From CAVSKL01 sp963728475 [NCBI: Candidatus Eiseniibacteriota bacterium] (lineage in GTDB: Bacteria; Eisenbacteria; RBG-16-71-46; JABDJR01), in assembly GCA_963728475.1 (NCBI GenBank), contig CAVSKL010000004.1, positions 62,001 to 126,000 on the forward strand: 64,000 nt of DNA, in the 5' to 3' direction. Positions 27,698-39,307 of this stretch are shown here, piece after piece. The position numbers and the translations under genes were made by a program. Each line of letters starts with the position of its first letter. Position 1 is the first letter of the stretch. The notes under the pieces were generated by a model. The model did not search any database and was not told the origin of the DNA. It saw nothing but the letters and a program-made list of their open reading frames with translations.

Positions 27698-27733
27698 GGA
27701 GGCGCCTGTATCCAGCAATGGGCGGGCGCCTCC
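27698..27733 (+). other. intergenic hairpin
   Basis: Stem GGAGGCGCC / GGCGCCTCC with an ~18-nt loop, no T-run. It may trim or attenuate the transcript between the two exported-protein genes. Confidence 0.5.
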
Positions 27734-27770
27734 GTGTGTTGTCGAGATTGTGAGAGGGGCAAATAGAACC

Positions 27771-29564
27771 GTGTTGAGGAAAACGTCCTTCCTGAATGGC
27801 GGAATTCGCCGGTCGCTCAGAGCGGGCCTCCCGCTGGTCGCCGCCTGGATTTCGGTCGCGGCTCCACCGGCGGCGGCCCAGAGCGTCAGATTCGACAATG
27901 TCAGCACCTCCGACCGGTCGGTGGTCCTGACCTGGAACAAGGCGCCCGGCGACACCATGACCGCGGCCGGCCGGAACTCCGCGCCCAGCCTGGTCTTCGT
28001 GGTGCCCAAGGGGCTGGGCTTCGTGGCTTCCTCGTTCCAGCTTCACCAGGGGATCAGCGGCCGCGGGGCGGGAACCCAGAAGCAGGGGGCGTACGAGATA
28101 CGGATCACCGACCCCGCCGACCTGGGCCCGGCCGGTACTCTTTCCGCCCCCACCTATCCCGCGAACTTCTCGGTGACCGGGGCCTTCCAGTTCGGGAAGG
28201 ACTACATCGGGGTGGCGTTCTCCCGGCCGGTGAACCAGTCCCAGGCCACCACCGCCTCCAATTACCAGGTCGGTCCCTCGGTGACCGTGCAGTCGGTGTC
28301 GATCCAGGCGAACGGCCAGACCGCGATCCTCAAGACGTCGGCCCCGCTCGCCGGCGGGACCACCTACAACGTCACCGTGGGCAATGTCACCGGAGACGAC
28401 GGCCGGGCGCTCACCGGTTCCACCCAGATGAGCTTCACCGCGGTCACCGGAAACGTCGTCGACATCTCCCAGCTTTTCGACGGGTCCATCGCGGACTCGA
28501 CGGTGGTGACGGTGACGGGGCAGGTGTTCGAGCCGCAGTACGACAACGCCGGAACCATCACCGGTTACGTCATGGACGGGTCGGGAAGGGGCGCCCGGGT
28601 CTTCGGACCGCCGCCGTACCTGTACCTCATGGACAAGGGCAACGTGGTCTCGGTGACCGGCCTGTACACGCGCTCCTTGACCAAGCGGCAGATCCAGGGC
28701 TTCGAAGGCAGCAAGAACCACCCCCCCGTGACCCTGTTCGTCGATCTCCGGGCCTCGGGGCAGCCCCGCCTGGCCCCGGAGATCGTGCCGTTGAAGCTCA
28801 GCCAGTCCAGCCGCTGGGAGGGGCGCTACATCCAGTCCCAGGGCGAACTCTACCGGGTGGAGTCCAACGACGCGGAGAACGTCTTCCGGTACTGGGTGAC
28901 CCAGCCCGAGACGCTGTTCACCGGCTACCAGGTCTGGCGTACCGAGGCGGGAGACACCACCACGTTCCAGCTCCTGAGGACCTACTCCCTCCTCGACAGC
29001 ACCTGGACCTTCTCCAAGGACGGTCCCCGGATCTTCGCGGACCCCGATTCCATCATTTCCCGGGGGACCGAGCGTGACGTCGACCGGGTCGACATTCCCG
29101 GCCCCTTCAACGGCTTCGAGTACTTCTATTCCATTACCTGGTACAAGGCGTACGTGGACGCTTCCTCGAACCCGCCCCGGATCGACATCTACCCGCAGCA
29201 GACCATCCAGCAGGGGGCGATGGCGACGCCGGTCCTCCCGTCCAAGGCGCCTCGAGTGCAGACGCCGCTCCTGGGTTCGGTGCGGGTGGTGCCCAACCCC
29301 TACAGCCCGTCCGCGAAGTTCGGCCGCCAGTCGTTTCCCGGGGAGCCGAGGGTGCAGTTCGTCAACCTGCCCGACAAGGCCAAGGTGGACATCTACACCG
29401 TGGCCGGGGACAAGGTCCGGAGCCTGGTCCACGACGTGGGCACCGACGCCCTGGACTGGGACCTGACCAACAACAACGGCAAGTCGGTGGCCCCCGGCAT
29501 CTACGTCTACTACGTCACCGCTTCCGGCGAAACTACCATGGGCCACTTCGTGATCGCCCAGTAG
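27771..29564 (+). CDS. secreted protein with Ig-like and C-terminal FlgD-like sorting domain
   Basis: 597 residues. Signal peptide ending in PPAAAQ (about residue 38). After a first beta domain comes a Big_5-type Ig domain (IGVAFSRPVNQSQATTASNYQVG..LTGSTQMSFTAV), then an OB-like segment (STVVTVTGQVFEPQ..GNVVSVTGLYTR). The final ~95 residues (VRVVPNPYSPSA..VDIYTVAGDKVRSL..DWDLTNNNGKSVAPGIYVYYV..GHFVIAQ) are the FlgD-Ig/Por-type C-terminal domain. GTG 27771 lies about 11 nt after AGAGGGG; a GTG at 27750 and a TTG at 27774 are alternatives. Third gene of the exported-protein operon. Confidence 0.72.
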   Translation: MLRKTSFLNGGIRRSLRAGLPLVAAWISVAAPPAAAQSVRFDNVSTSDRSVVLTWNKAPGDTMTAAGRNSAPSLVFVVPKGLGFVASSFQLHQGISGRGAGTQKQGAYEIRITDPADLGPAGTLSAPTYPANFSVTGAFQFGKDYIGVAFSRPVNQSQATTASNYQVGPSVTVQSVSIQANGQTAILKTSAPLAGGTTYNVTVGNVTGDDGRALTGSTQMSFTAVTGNVVDISQLFDGSIADSTVVTVTGQVFEPQYDNAGTITGYVMDGSGRGARVFGPPPYLYLMDKGNVVSVTGLYTRSLTKRQIQGFEGSKNHPPVTLFVDLRASGQPRLAPEIVPLKLSQSSRWEGRYIQSQGELYRVESNDAENVFRYWVTQPETLFTGYQVWRTEAGDTTTFQLLRTYSLLDSTWTFSKDGPRIFADPDSIISRGTERDVDRVDIPGPFNGFEYFYSITWYKAYVDASSNPPRIDIYPQQTIQQGAMATPVLPSKAPRVQTPLLGSVRVVPNPYSPSAKFGRQSFPGEPRVQFVNLPDKAKVDIYTVAGDKVRSLVHDVGTDALDWDLTNNNGKSVAPGIYVYYVTASGETTMGHFVIAQ

Positions 29565-29572
29565 GCCCGTCC

Positions 29573-29640
29573 GGGCTGCCGCAGGACCGCGCCCCCCCGG
29601 GAAGCGGGGCGGTACGCGGAATCCGGTCCTCCGGCAGCCC
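29573..29640 (+). terminator. long imperfect hairpin after the exported-protein operon
   Basis: Outer stem GGGCTGCCG / CGGCAGCCC, continued after one mismatch by AGGACCG / CGGTCCT, enclosing an inner GC-rich hairpin. There is no T-run, so it is a possible terminator or RNA-stabilising structure only. Confidence 0.5.
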
Positions 29641-29691
29641 GAGGGCCCGCTGCTCCGCCGCCGGCGGAGGACGCACGAAAGAGAAGGCGCC

Positions 29692-31179
29692 ATGGCGGAG
29701 ACCTACCTCAACCTGATCGACGGGCGCTGGGTGCCGGCGCGATCCGGCCGGACCTTCGAGACCCGCAATCCCGCGGCCCGGAATGAGATCCTCGGCGTCC
29801 ACGCGGATTCCGACGAGGCCGACGTGAACGCGGCGGTGGCCTCGGCCCGGCGCGCCTACGACGAATGGCGGCTGGTGCCCCCGCCCCGCCGGGCGGAAGT
29901 GGTCGCCCGCGCCGCCTCCCTCCTCGCCGAGCGCAAGGAGGACCTCGCCCGGCTCATGACCCGGGAGATGGGAAAGATCCTGCCCGAGGCGCGGGGCGAC
30001 GTCCAGGAGGCGGTGGACTGCGGCGTCTTCGCCGCCGGAGAGGGGAGGCGGCTCCACGGCGATACCACCCCCTCCGAGCTTCCCAGCAAGTTCGCCATGA
30101 GCATCCGCATGCCGGTCGGGGTGTGCGCGGCCATCACCCCCTGGAACTTCCCCATGGCGATCCCGTCATGGAAGATCTTTCCCGCCCTGGTCGCGGGGAA
30201 CGCAGTGGTGCTCAAGCCCGCCCAGGAGAGCCCGGCGGTGGCCGCCGCCTTCGTTCAGGCGCTGCTCGACGCCGGCCTCCCTCCCGGAGTGCTCAACTTC
30301 ATCACCGGGAGCGGCCCCCGGGCCGGCCAGCCCCTGGCCGTGCACCCCGACGTGCGGGTGGTCTCGTTCACCGGCTCCACCGCGGTGGGGCGGACCCTGG
30401 CCAGGCTCTGCGGAGACGGGCTCAAGCGGCTCTCGCTGGAGCTGGGGGGGAAGAACGCCCAGATCGTCCTGGAGGACGCCGACCTCGACCTGGCCCGGGA
30501 GGGGGCGCTGTGGGGCGCGTTCGGGACCACCGGCCAGCGCTGCACCGCCACCAGCCGGCTCATCCTCCACCGGACCATCGCCTCCGCTTTCACCGCGGGG
30601 CTCATCGCTGGGGCCCGCGCTCTCCGATTGGGGGACGGCCTCGATCCCGACACCCAGGTGGGCCCCCTGGTCTCGGACAAGCAGCGGACGCGGGTGGCGT
30701 CCTACGTGGAGATCGGAAGGGCGGAAGGGGCGGAGATCCTTTGCGGCGGACGGCCGGCGGCGGGCGGGGGGCTCGACCGGGGCTTCTTCTTCGAACCCAC
30801 CGTGTTCGGTAACGTCAAACCCTCCATGCGGATCGCCCAGGAGGAGATCTTCGGCCCGGTTCTCGCCGTCCTGGTCGTCGATTCCTTCGAAGAGGCGATT
30901 CACGTACTCAACGACACGCCCTACGGCCTATCCTCTTCCATCTATACCCGGGACGTGAACCGGGCCATGCGCGCCGTTCGCGACATCGAGGCGGGGATCA
31001 CCTACGTCAACGGGCCCACCATCGGGGCCGAGGTCCACCTCCCCTTCGGTGGGGTCAAGCAGACCGGGAACGGTCACCGGGAAGCGTCGCACACCGTCCT
31101 CGACGTCTTCACCGAATGGAAGTCGGTATACATCGACTACAGCGGACGGCTCCAGCGCGCGCAGATCGACAACCACTGA
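29692..31179 (+). CDS. NAD(P)-dependent aldehyde dehydrogenase
   Basis: 495 residues, full-length ALDH superfamily. Landmarks: TPWNFPMAIPSWKIFPAL (cofactor cleft), KPAQESP, FTGSTAVGR, the catalytic Glu in LELGGKN, the catalytic Cys in TTGQRCTATSR and EEIFGPVLAV. It oxidises an aldehyde to the acid. The exact substrate is open; the sequence looks closest to the semialdehyde/ALDH7-like group. It opens a co-directional run with the lyase, aconitase-like, PPDK and glycosyltransferase genes. Confidence 0.93.
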   Translation: MAETYLNLIDGRWVPARSGRTFETRNPAARNEILGVHADSDEADVNAAVASARRAYDEWRLVPPPRRAEVVARAASLLAERKEDLARLMTREMGKILPEARGDVQEAVDCGVFAAGEGRRLHGDTTPSELPSKFAMSIRMPVGVCAAITPWNFPMAIPSWKIFPALVAGNAVVLKPAQESPAVAAAFVQALLDAGLPPGVLNFITGSGPRAGQPLAVHPDVRVVSFTGSTAVGRTLARLCGDGLKRLSLELGGKNAQIVLEDADLDLAREGALWGAFGTTGQRCTATSRLILHRTIASAFTAGLIAGARALRLGDGLDPDTQVGPLVSDKQRTRVASYVEIGRAEGAEILCGGRPAAGGGLDRGFFFEPTVFGNVKPSMRIAQEEIFGPVLAVLVVDSFEEAIHVLNDTPYGLSSSIYTRDVNRAMRAVRDIEAGITYVNGPTIGAEVHLPFGGVKQTGNGHREASHTVLDVFTEWKSVYIDYSGRLQRAQIDNH

Positions 31180-31243
31180 GCCGGCCGGGAGTGGGATGGG
31201 CTTCCGCGCGCGGCCGCGGAGACGGGCCGGCCCCGGGGGACAC

Positions 31244-32611
31244 ATGCTGATAGAACCGTTCCGGATCAAAGTCGTGGAGAAGATCGGCCTTCCCTCCCCC
31301 GAGGAGCGGGAGCGGGTGATCACCGAGGCCGGCTTCAACCTCTTCAACGTCCCTTCCGATCGGATCTTCATCGATCTGTTGACCGACTCCGGAACCTCGG
31401 CCATGAGCGACCGGCAGTGGGCGGCGTTGATGGTGGGGGACGAAGCCTATGCCGGGAGCCGGTCCTACTACCGGTTCGAGGCCGCGGTCCGCAACATCTT
31501 CGGCTTCAAGCACGTGATCCCCACCCACCAGGGGCGGGTGGCGGAGAACCTCCTGTTCTCGGTCCGGGTGAAACCGGGAATGGTGGTGCCCAACAACATC
31601 CACTTCGACACCACCCGGGCCAACGTCGAGCATAACGGCGGCCGCGCCCTGGATTGCGTGATCCGCGAGGCGCTCGATCCCGAGTTCGATCATCCCTTCA
31701 AGGGGAACATGGACCTCGAACGGCTGGACGCGGTTCTCTCCGAGTACGGGCGGGAGCGGGTGCCGATGGTGATGCTCACCGTCACCAACAACTCGGGGGG
31801 CGGCCAGCCGGTGAGCCTCGGGAACATCCGCGGGGTGCGCGAGATCACCCGCAAACACGGCATCCCCCTCATCTTCGACGCCTGCCGGTTCGCCGAGAAC
31901 GCCTGGTTCATCAAGCAGCGCGAACCCGGGCAAAAGGACCGGAGCGTGCTCGAGATCGCCCGCGATATGTTCTCCTACGGCGACGGTTGCACCATGAGCG
32001 CCAAGAAGGACGGCCTGGTGAACATGGGCGGTTTCCTGTGCCTGAACGACGACGAGGTGGCCCGCGACATCACCAACCTCCTCATCCTGGTGGAGGGTTT
32101 CCCCACCTACGGGGGGCTGGCCGGCCGCGACCTGGAGGCGATCGCCCGGGGGCTGGAGGAGGTCACCGACGAGGATTACCTGGAGTACCGGGTGGGCCAG
32201 GTGGGGCGCCTCGGCGAGCGGCTCACCGAGGCCGGAGTCCCGGTCCTGCGCCCCTTCGGCGGCCACGCCATCTACCTCAACGGCCTCGCCTTCCTCCCCC
32301 ACATTCCGCAGTCCCGGTTCCCGGCTCAGGCCCTGGCCGTGGCCCTCTACCGGGAAGGGGCGATCCGGGCGGTGGAGATCGGCTCGCTCATGTTCGGACG
32401 CGAGGAGGCGGGGAAACCGGTCTATCCCAAGCTGGAGATGGTGCGGCTGGCGGTGCCCCGCCGGGTCTACACCACCATGCAGATGGACTACGTGGCCGAC
32501 GCGGTGATCCGCATCCACCGCCGGCGGGAGACGATCCGGGGGCTCCGGCTCACCTACGCGGCGCCGGTCCTCCGCCACTTCACCGCCCGTCTGGAGGAGG
32601 TACCGACATGA
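31244..32611 (+). CDS. tnaA: tryptophanase-family beta-eliminating lyase
   Basis: 455 residues, PLP fold-type I. Family motifs are IDLLTDSGTSAMSDRQWAALM, GDEAYAGSRSYY, IPTHQGRVAENLL, FDACRFAENAWFIKQRE and the PLP-lysine pair in MSAKKD (K254/K255). Tryptophanase and tyrosine phenol-lyase are very alike. This one has the tryptophanase-like FDTT (phenol-lyases have FTTT) and GAIRAVEIGSLMFGRE, so cleavage of tryptophan to indole, pyruvate and ammonia is favoured. ATG 31244 begins just before the conserved EPFRIKVVE. The stop overlaps the next ATG (ATGA). Pyruvate from the lyase could feed the downstream PPDK. Confidence 0.87.
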   Translation: MLIEPFRIKVVEKIGLPSPEERERVITEAGFNLFNVPSDRIFIDLLTDSGTSAMSDRQWAALMVGDEAYAGSRSYYRFEAAVRNIFGFKHVIPTHQGRVAENLLFSVRVKPGMVVPNNIHFDTTRANVEHNGGRALDCVIREALDPEFDHPFKGNMDLERLDAVLSEYGRERVPMVMLTVTNNSGGGQPVSLGNIRGVREITRKHGIPLIFDACRFAENAWFIKQREPGQKDRSVLEIARDMFSYGDGCTMSAKKDGLVNMGGFLCLNDDEVARDITNLLILVEGFPTYGGLAGRDLEAIARGLEEVTDEDYLEYRVGQVGRLGERLTEAGVPVLRPFGGHAIYLNGLAFLPHIPQSRFPAQALAVALYREGAIRAVEIGSLMFGREEAGKPVYPKLEMVRLAVPRRVYTTMQMDYVADAVIRIHRRRETIRGLRLTYAAPVLRHFTARLEEVPT

Positions 32612-33858
32612 GCGTTCCCGCTCTCGCCCACCGGATCCTGTCCCGCGCCGCCGGCCGGGAGGTCCGGCCGGGAGACCGGATCGACGCCCGCCTGGACCGG
32701 GCGGTGCTCTCCGGCGCCCTCGGCCCCGCCACCCTGGTCCGGGTCCGCGACGGGGGGGGGCCCTGGTCGGCGAAGGATGTGCTCCTCACCATGGATTTCC
32801 AGGCGCCCGAGGTGGAGTCGGCGGTCCCGCGGAGCCGGGCCCTCTGCCGGGAGCTGAGCGAAGCCTTCGGCCTGGAGCACGTGTTCGACCTGAACGTGGG
32901 GATCGGGTCCCACGTGGTGGTGGAGTCCGCTCTCGTCGCCCCCGGGGGGGTGGTGGCGGGCTGCGGCCGCTGCCTGGGGGTCCTGGGGGGGGTGGGGGCG
33001 CTCGGGCTTCGCCTTGACGAGGAGGCCCTCGCCCGCGCTATCGTAACGGGTTCGGCCCCCATGACCGTGCCGCCGGCGGTCCGGGTGGAGATCCGGGGAA
33101 AACTCCCCCGGTACCTCGGAGCCTGGGACGTGGCCCGGGGGGTGGCCCGGGCGCTGGGTCCGGCCCTGGCCGGCCGGGTGGTGGAACTGGCCGGGGACGC
33201 CGTCGAATGGGGCATCGACCTTCGCCTGGGGGTCTGTGGGCTCCTGGCGGAGATGGGGGCGGCGGCGGCGCTGTCGCCTCCCGACGCCCGGACGGTCAAG
33301 TTTTACGCCGACCGGGGTTCGGAGGCGGTGGAGGCGTCCGAGCCCGCGTCGGAGGCCGCGTACGAGGCCTCGGTGACGGTGCAGGGCAAGTCCCTGGCCG
33401 CGGTGGCCGCCGCCGACTATACCGGCGGCTTCAAGTCGCTTCCCCGCAAGGGGGGGGAGCCGGTGCAGGGGGCGTTCGTGGGGTCCTGCTACGGGGGACG
33501 GTACGACGATCTCGCCCTGGTGGCCGAAGTGCTGAAGAAGGCGGGCCGGGTGCATCCCGACGTCCGCCTGGCCATCTCTCCGGCCTCGCTGGAGGCGGCC
33601 CGGGCCTGCCTGCAGGCCGGGTTCTACGAGACGTTCCTCCAGGCCGGAGCGATGGTGGTGGTGGCGGGGGGCGGACCCGGGAGCGCCGGAGGCGGCGCGA
33701 TCTTCGGGGATGGGGAACGAATCGTCTCCACCGCGGAGTATCACCGACATCTCAGTCCCGGGCAGGGTCTGCCCGAGGTGCACATTCTGAGCCCCGCTGC
33801 CGCGGCCGTATCCGCCGCCACCGGGGCCCTGACGGATCCGGCGGTCTATCTCGCGTAA
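32608..33858 (+). CDS. aconitase/LeuC-superfamily protein lacking Fe-S ligands
   Basis: 416 residues that follow the aconitase/3-isopropylmalate dehydratase large-subunit fold from end to end: ALAHRILSRAAGREV, VHPDV, VRVEIRGKLPRYLGAWDVARGV, the GSCYGGRYDDL loop (family GSCTNGR) and VSTAEYH..HILSPAAAAVSAATG. Of the three cysteines that hold the [4Fe-4S] cluster only the first (Cys294) remains; the Cys-x2-Cys region reads AGGGPGSAGGG. The substrate-binding His of the family's DH region is replaced (MDFQAPE), and the DSHT-type loop is a Cys-rich AGCGRCLG. The frame is intact and coupled to the lyase gene by ATGA, so it is probably expressed but not a classical hydro-lyase. Confidence 0.78.
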   Translation: MSVPALAHRILSRAAGREVRPGDRIDARLDRAVLSGALGPATLVRVRDGGGPWSAKDVLLTMDFQAPEVESAVPRSRALCRELSEAFGLEHVFDLNVGIGSHVVVESALVAPGGVVAGCGRCLGVLGGVGALGLRLDEEALARAIVTGSAPMTVPPAVRVEIRGKLPRYLGAWDVARGVARALGPALAGRVVELAGDAVEWGIDLRLGVCGLLAEMGAAAALSPPDARTVKFYADRGSEAVEASEPASEAAYEASVTVQGKSLAAVAAADYTGGFKSLPRKGGEPVQGAFVGSCYGGRYDDLALVAEVLKKAGRVHPDVRLAISPASLEAARACLQAGFYETFLQAGAMVVVAGGGPGSAGGGAIFGDGERIVSTAEYHRHLSPGQGLPEVHILSPAAAAVSAATGALTDPAVYLA

Positions 33859-33898
33859 ACAGCGCGCCGTGACGCCGGACGAACGAGGAGGTTGCGGG

Positions 33899-36697
<2,799 letters not shown>

Positions 36698-36707
36698 GAG
36701 TCCGTGA

Positions 36708-37409
36708 TTGCCTGAATCGTCGCGGCGGATCGCCGTGGTCATCCCCGCGCTGAACGAGGCGCGGTCGATCGGAAGGGTCCTGGGAGAGATCCCGGGACCT
36801 TTCCGTGACCGGATGATCGTGGTCGACAACGGCAGCACCGACGGCACCCCGGAAGCGGCCCGGGCCGCCGGGGCGCTGGTGCTGAGCGAGCCCCGCCGGG
36901 GCTACGGGGCGGCGTGCCTGCGGGGCCTCGAGGCGCTGCGCGCGGACCCCCCGTTCGCGGTGTGCTTCCTGGACGGAGACTACAGCGACCACCCCCGGGA
37001 GATGACCCGGGTGGTGGAACCGCTGCTCCGCGGCGAGGCCGACCTGGTGATCGGGTCGAGGGTGACCGGCCGGCGCGAGGCGGGGTCGCTCCCCTCCCAG
37101 GCCCGGTTCGGCAACTGGCTGGCCACCCGGCTCATCCGTCTTTTCTACGGGGTCCGGTTCACCGACCTCGGGCCTTTCCGCGCGGCGACCTGGGAAGCGC
37201 TCACCCGGCTGGCCATGGCCGATCCCGATTACGGGTGGACGGTGGAGATGCAGGTGAAGGCGGCCAAGCGGGGGTTGCGCGCGGTGGAGGTCCCCGTCTC
37301 CTATCGAAAGCGGATCGGCAAGAGCAAGGTCACCGGCACCGTACGGGGCGCGGTGGGGGCGGGCCGGAAGATCCTCTGGGTACTCTTCCGAGAACGGTTC
37401 CGTCCCTGA
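36708..37409 (+). CDS. family 2 glycosyltransferase (DPM/DPG synthase-like)
   Basis: 233 residues. GT-A fold: VVIPALNEARSIGRVL, VVDNGSTDGT, the RRGYGAACLRGL loop, FLDGDYSDHP (DxD-equivalent) and VIGSRVTGRREAGSLP..FGNWLATRLIR. These are the marks of polyprenol-phosphate mannosyl/glucosyltransferase-like enzymes without the C-terminal membrane domain. The acceptor and sugar cannot be told. A TTG start is used at 36708 with GGAG upstream. Ten bases after ppdK. The gap that follows (37409-37440) is five copies of a CCGGCCA-like heptamer. Confidence 0.9.
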   Translation: MPESSRRIAVVIPALNEARSIGRVLGEIPGPFRDRMIVVDNGSTDGTPEAARAAGALVLSEPRRGYGAACLRGLEALRADPPFAVCFLDGDYSDHPREMTRVVEPLLRGEADLVIGSRVTGRREAGSLPSQARFGNWLATRLIRLFYGVRFTDLGPFRAATWEALTRLAMADPDYGWTVEMQVKAAKRGLRAVEVPVSYRKRIGKSKVTGTVRGAVGAGRKILWVLFRERFRP

Positions 37410-37466
37410 CCGGCCGCCGGCCACCGGCCACCGGCTACCGGCCGGGAGGCCGGATCCCCGGCGAGT

Positions 37467-37475
37467 TGCTATGAT
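37467..37475 (+). promoter_or_regulatory. extended -10 promoter close to the start codon
   Basis: TGC + TATGAT (37467-37475). Transcription would begin near 37482, only about 3 nt before the ATG at 37485, suggesting a leaderless or nearly leaderless mRNA. Confidence 0.55.
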
Positions 37476-37484
37476 CGAAAGACC

Positions 37485-38450
37485 ATGTTCGTCGAGGACT
37501 ACCTCAAGGACCTGAGGCGCGACCACTACACCCCGCGCGCGGTCGCCCGCTACGTGGGGCGGTGCACGGTGATGTCGATCGAGGCGGCGTGGCACCGTCC
37601 GCGGGCCCTGAGCGGGGTGGCGCTGGCCGCGCTGGGTCACCTGGTCGGCCTCTTTCTCATCGCGCTGGCCCTCTCGTTTCGCGTGGACGAGGGGTTGGGG
37701 GTGGACTACTTCGTCCTTTCCTCGTGGTGGCTCCTGGGAGGGCTGGCCTGGATCACCCTCCACCTCGGTATGTTCCGCCACGACCGCGAACTCTTCAAGT
37801 CCGGCCTGGGGTTGCCGAACTTCCTGACCCTGGGGCGGCTCCTCACCATTCCCGCGTTCTACCTCTTCATCACCCGGGGCCACGACATCCTCGCCCTCGC
37901 CGCCTTCGTGGCCGGGGGCCTCAGCGACGTCCTCGACGGCATCGTGGCCCGCCGGCTCGACGCCGCCACCCGCATGGGCCGGATTTTCGACCCGATCGTG
38001 GACGTATTGTTCAATGCCGGAGTGGTGCTGGGGCTGGCCAAGGCCGGTTACCTTCCGGTGTGGATCATGCTCCTGGTGTTCGTGCGCTACGGGCTCCTCA
38101 CGGTGGGGGGGGCCTGGATCTACATCACCCGGGGCCCGGTGGCGATCCGGCCCACCATCCTCGGCAAGGCCACCGGGGTCATCACCACCACCCTGGTGGT
38201 GGCGGTGGTGGTGGTGAAGTCCTTCGTGCACCCCGACCCCGCCGGCCAGATCCTGGAGCTGCTGTACCTGGTGATCGGGTTCGTGCTCCTCCTGACCACG
38301 GTCCAGGTGCTGATCATCGGCTTCTACAACCTGCGCCACGCCGGACACGTCCCGGTGGCCCACGGGGCGCTGGCGGTGATCCTGGGGAAACACGCCACCG
38401 GCGAGGAGCCCGATCCGGGTACGGGGGACGAGCGGGGGACGGGGCCGTGA
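37485..38450 (+). CDS. CDP-alcohol phosphatidyltransferase (second copy)
   Basis: 321 residues with several membrane segments. An N-terminal module (about 1-105) with two or three hydrophobic segments precedes the catalytic domain, whose signature is complete: SDVLDGIVARRLDAATRMGRIFDPIVD. It should transfer a phosphatidyl group from CDP-diacylglycerol to an unknown alcohol. The extra N-terminal module and charged C-terminal tail distinguish it from the shorter homologue at 13568. No good Shine-Dalgarno precedes the ATG. The stop overlaps the sirtuin start (GTGA). Confidence 0.85.
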   Translation: MFVEDYLKDLRRDHYTPRAVARYVGRCTVMSIEAAWHRPRALSGVALAALGHLVGLFLIALALSFRVDEGLGVDYFVLSSWWLLGGLAWITLHLGMFRHDRELFKSGLGLPNFLTLGRLLTIPAFYLFITRGHDILALAAFVAGGLSDVLDGIVARRLDAATRMGRIFDPIVDVLFNAGVVLGLAKAGYLPVWIMLLVFVRYGLLTVGGAWIYITRGPVAIRPTILGKATGVITTTLVVAVVVVKSFVHPDPAGQILELLYLVIGFVLLLTTVQVLIIGFYNLRHAGHVPVAHGALAVILGKHATGEEPDPGTGDERGTGP

Positions 38451-39217
38451 TCCGGCTCTCGGAACCGCTCCTGGCCGTGCTCCGCGCCTCGAGACGGCTG
38501 GCGGTGCTCACCGGAGCGGGAATGTCGGCGGAGAGCGGGGTTCCGGTCTTTCGCGGAAGCGGTGGGCTGTGGGAAGGGTACCGCCCCGAGGAGCTGGCCA
38601 CGCCCGAGGCATTCGCCGGGAACCCGGAGCGGGTCTGGCGGTGGTACCGGTGGCGGCTGGACCGGGTGGCCGCGGCGGAACCCCACGACGGTTATCACGC
38701 CCTGGTCGAGCTGGAGGAGCGGGGCGGGCTCGAGAGCCTCACCGTGATCACCCAGAACGTGGACGGCCTCCACCGGCGGGCGGGGTGCCGGAACGTGGTG
38801 GAGCTTCACGGCAACCTCACCCGGGCCCGCTGCAGCGCGGGGTGCGGGCGGACGGCGGCGGCGGCCTCGGTGGATCCCGCGCGGAGCGACTGCGGGTGCG
38901 GGCACGGCCGGCTCCGGCCGGACGTGGTGTGGTTCGGGGAATCGCCGTCGGCGGGGTCACTGGCCGCGGCCTCCGCCGCGCTCGCGCGGGCGGATCTGGT
39001 TTGGGTGGTGGGCACGTCTTCGCTGGTGTATCCGGCGGCCGCCCTCCCCGCCCTCGCCGCCGAGCGGGGAGTGACGGTGGTGGAGGTGAATCCGGACGAG
39101 ACCCCGTTTACCGCGTGGGCGACCGGGAGCCTGCGCGCGGAGGCCTCGGAGGCGCTGCGACAAATGGCCGGGGTGATGCTGGAGCGCGCGCGGCCCGGAT
39201 CGACACGAATCCTTTGA
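38447..39217 (+). CDS. NAD-dependent protein deacylase, sirtuin family
   Basis: 256 residues. Rossmann NAD-binding motifs GAGMSAESGVPVFRG and TQNVDGLHRRAG, catalytic His in VVELHGN, structural zinc site cysteines (RCSAGC and DCGCG, with unusual spacing), FGESPS, VVGTSSLVYPAA and VVEVNPDETPFT. Sirtuins remove acyl groups from lysines, consuming NAD+. The GTG at 38447 overlaps the preceding stop (GTGA). Confidence 0.94.
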   Translation: MIRLSEPLLAVLRASRRLAVLTGAGMSAESGVPVFRGSGGLWEGYRPEELATPEAFAGNPERVWRWYRWRLDRVAAAEPHDGYHALVELEERGGLESLTVITQNVDGLHRRAGCRNVVELHGNLTRARCSAGCGRTAAAASVDPARSDCGCGHGRLRPDVVWFGESPSAGSLAAASAALARADLVWVVGTSSLVYPAAALPALAAERGVTVVEVNPDETPFTAWATGSLRAEASEALRQMAGVMLERARPGSTRIL

Positions 39218-39243
39218 CACGCGGAGAGGCCCCTTGCTAGCGT
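39214..39243 (+). promoter_or_regulatory. sigma-70 promoter of the VWA protein gene
   Basis: TTGACA (39214-39219), 18-bp spacer ending in TGC, TAGCGT (39238-39243): a -35 plus extended -10. It overlaps the sirtuin stop. Confidence 0.65.
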
Positions 39244-39307
39244 GGAGTTTCCCACCCGGGCCCCCCTCGGCCGACCGACCCCACCCCGTCCGGAAAGGAC
39301 TCGCGGC

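Noticed and set aside
31244-32611. Tyrosine phenol-lyase
   Set aside because: The family is the same, but FDTT and AVEIGSLMFGRE match tryptophanase rather than the FTTT and corresponding phenol-lyase segments. Not fully excluded.
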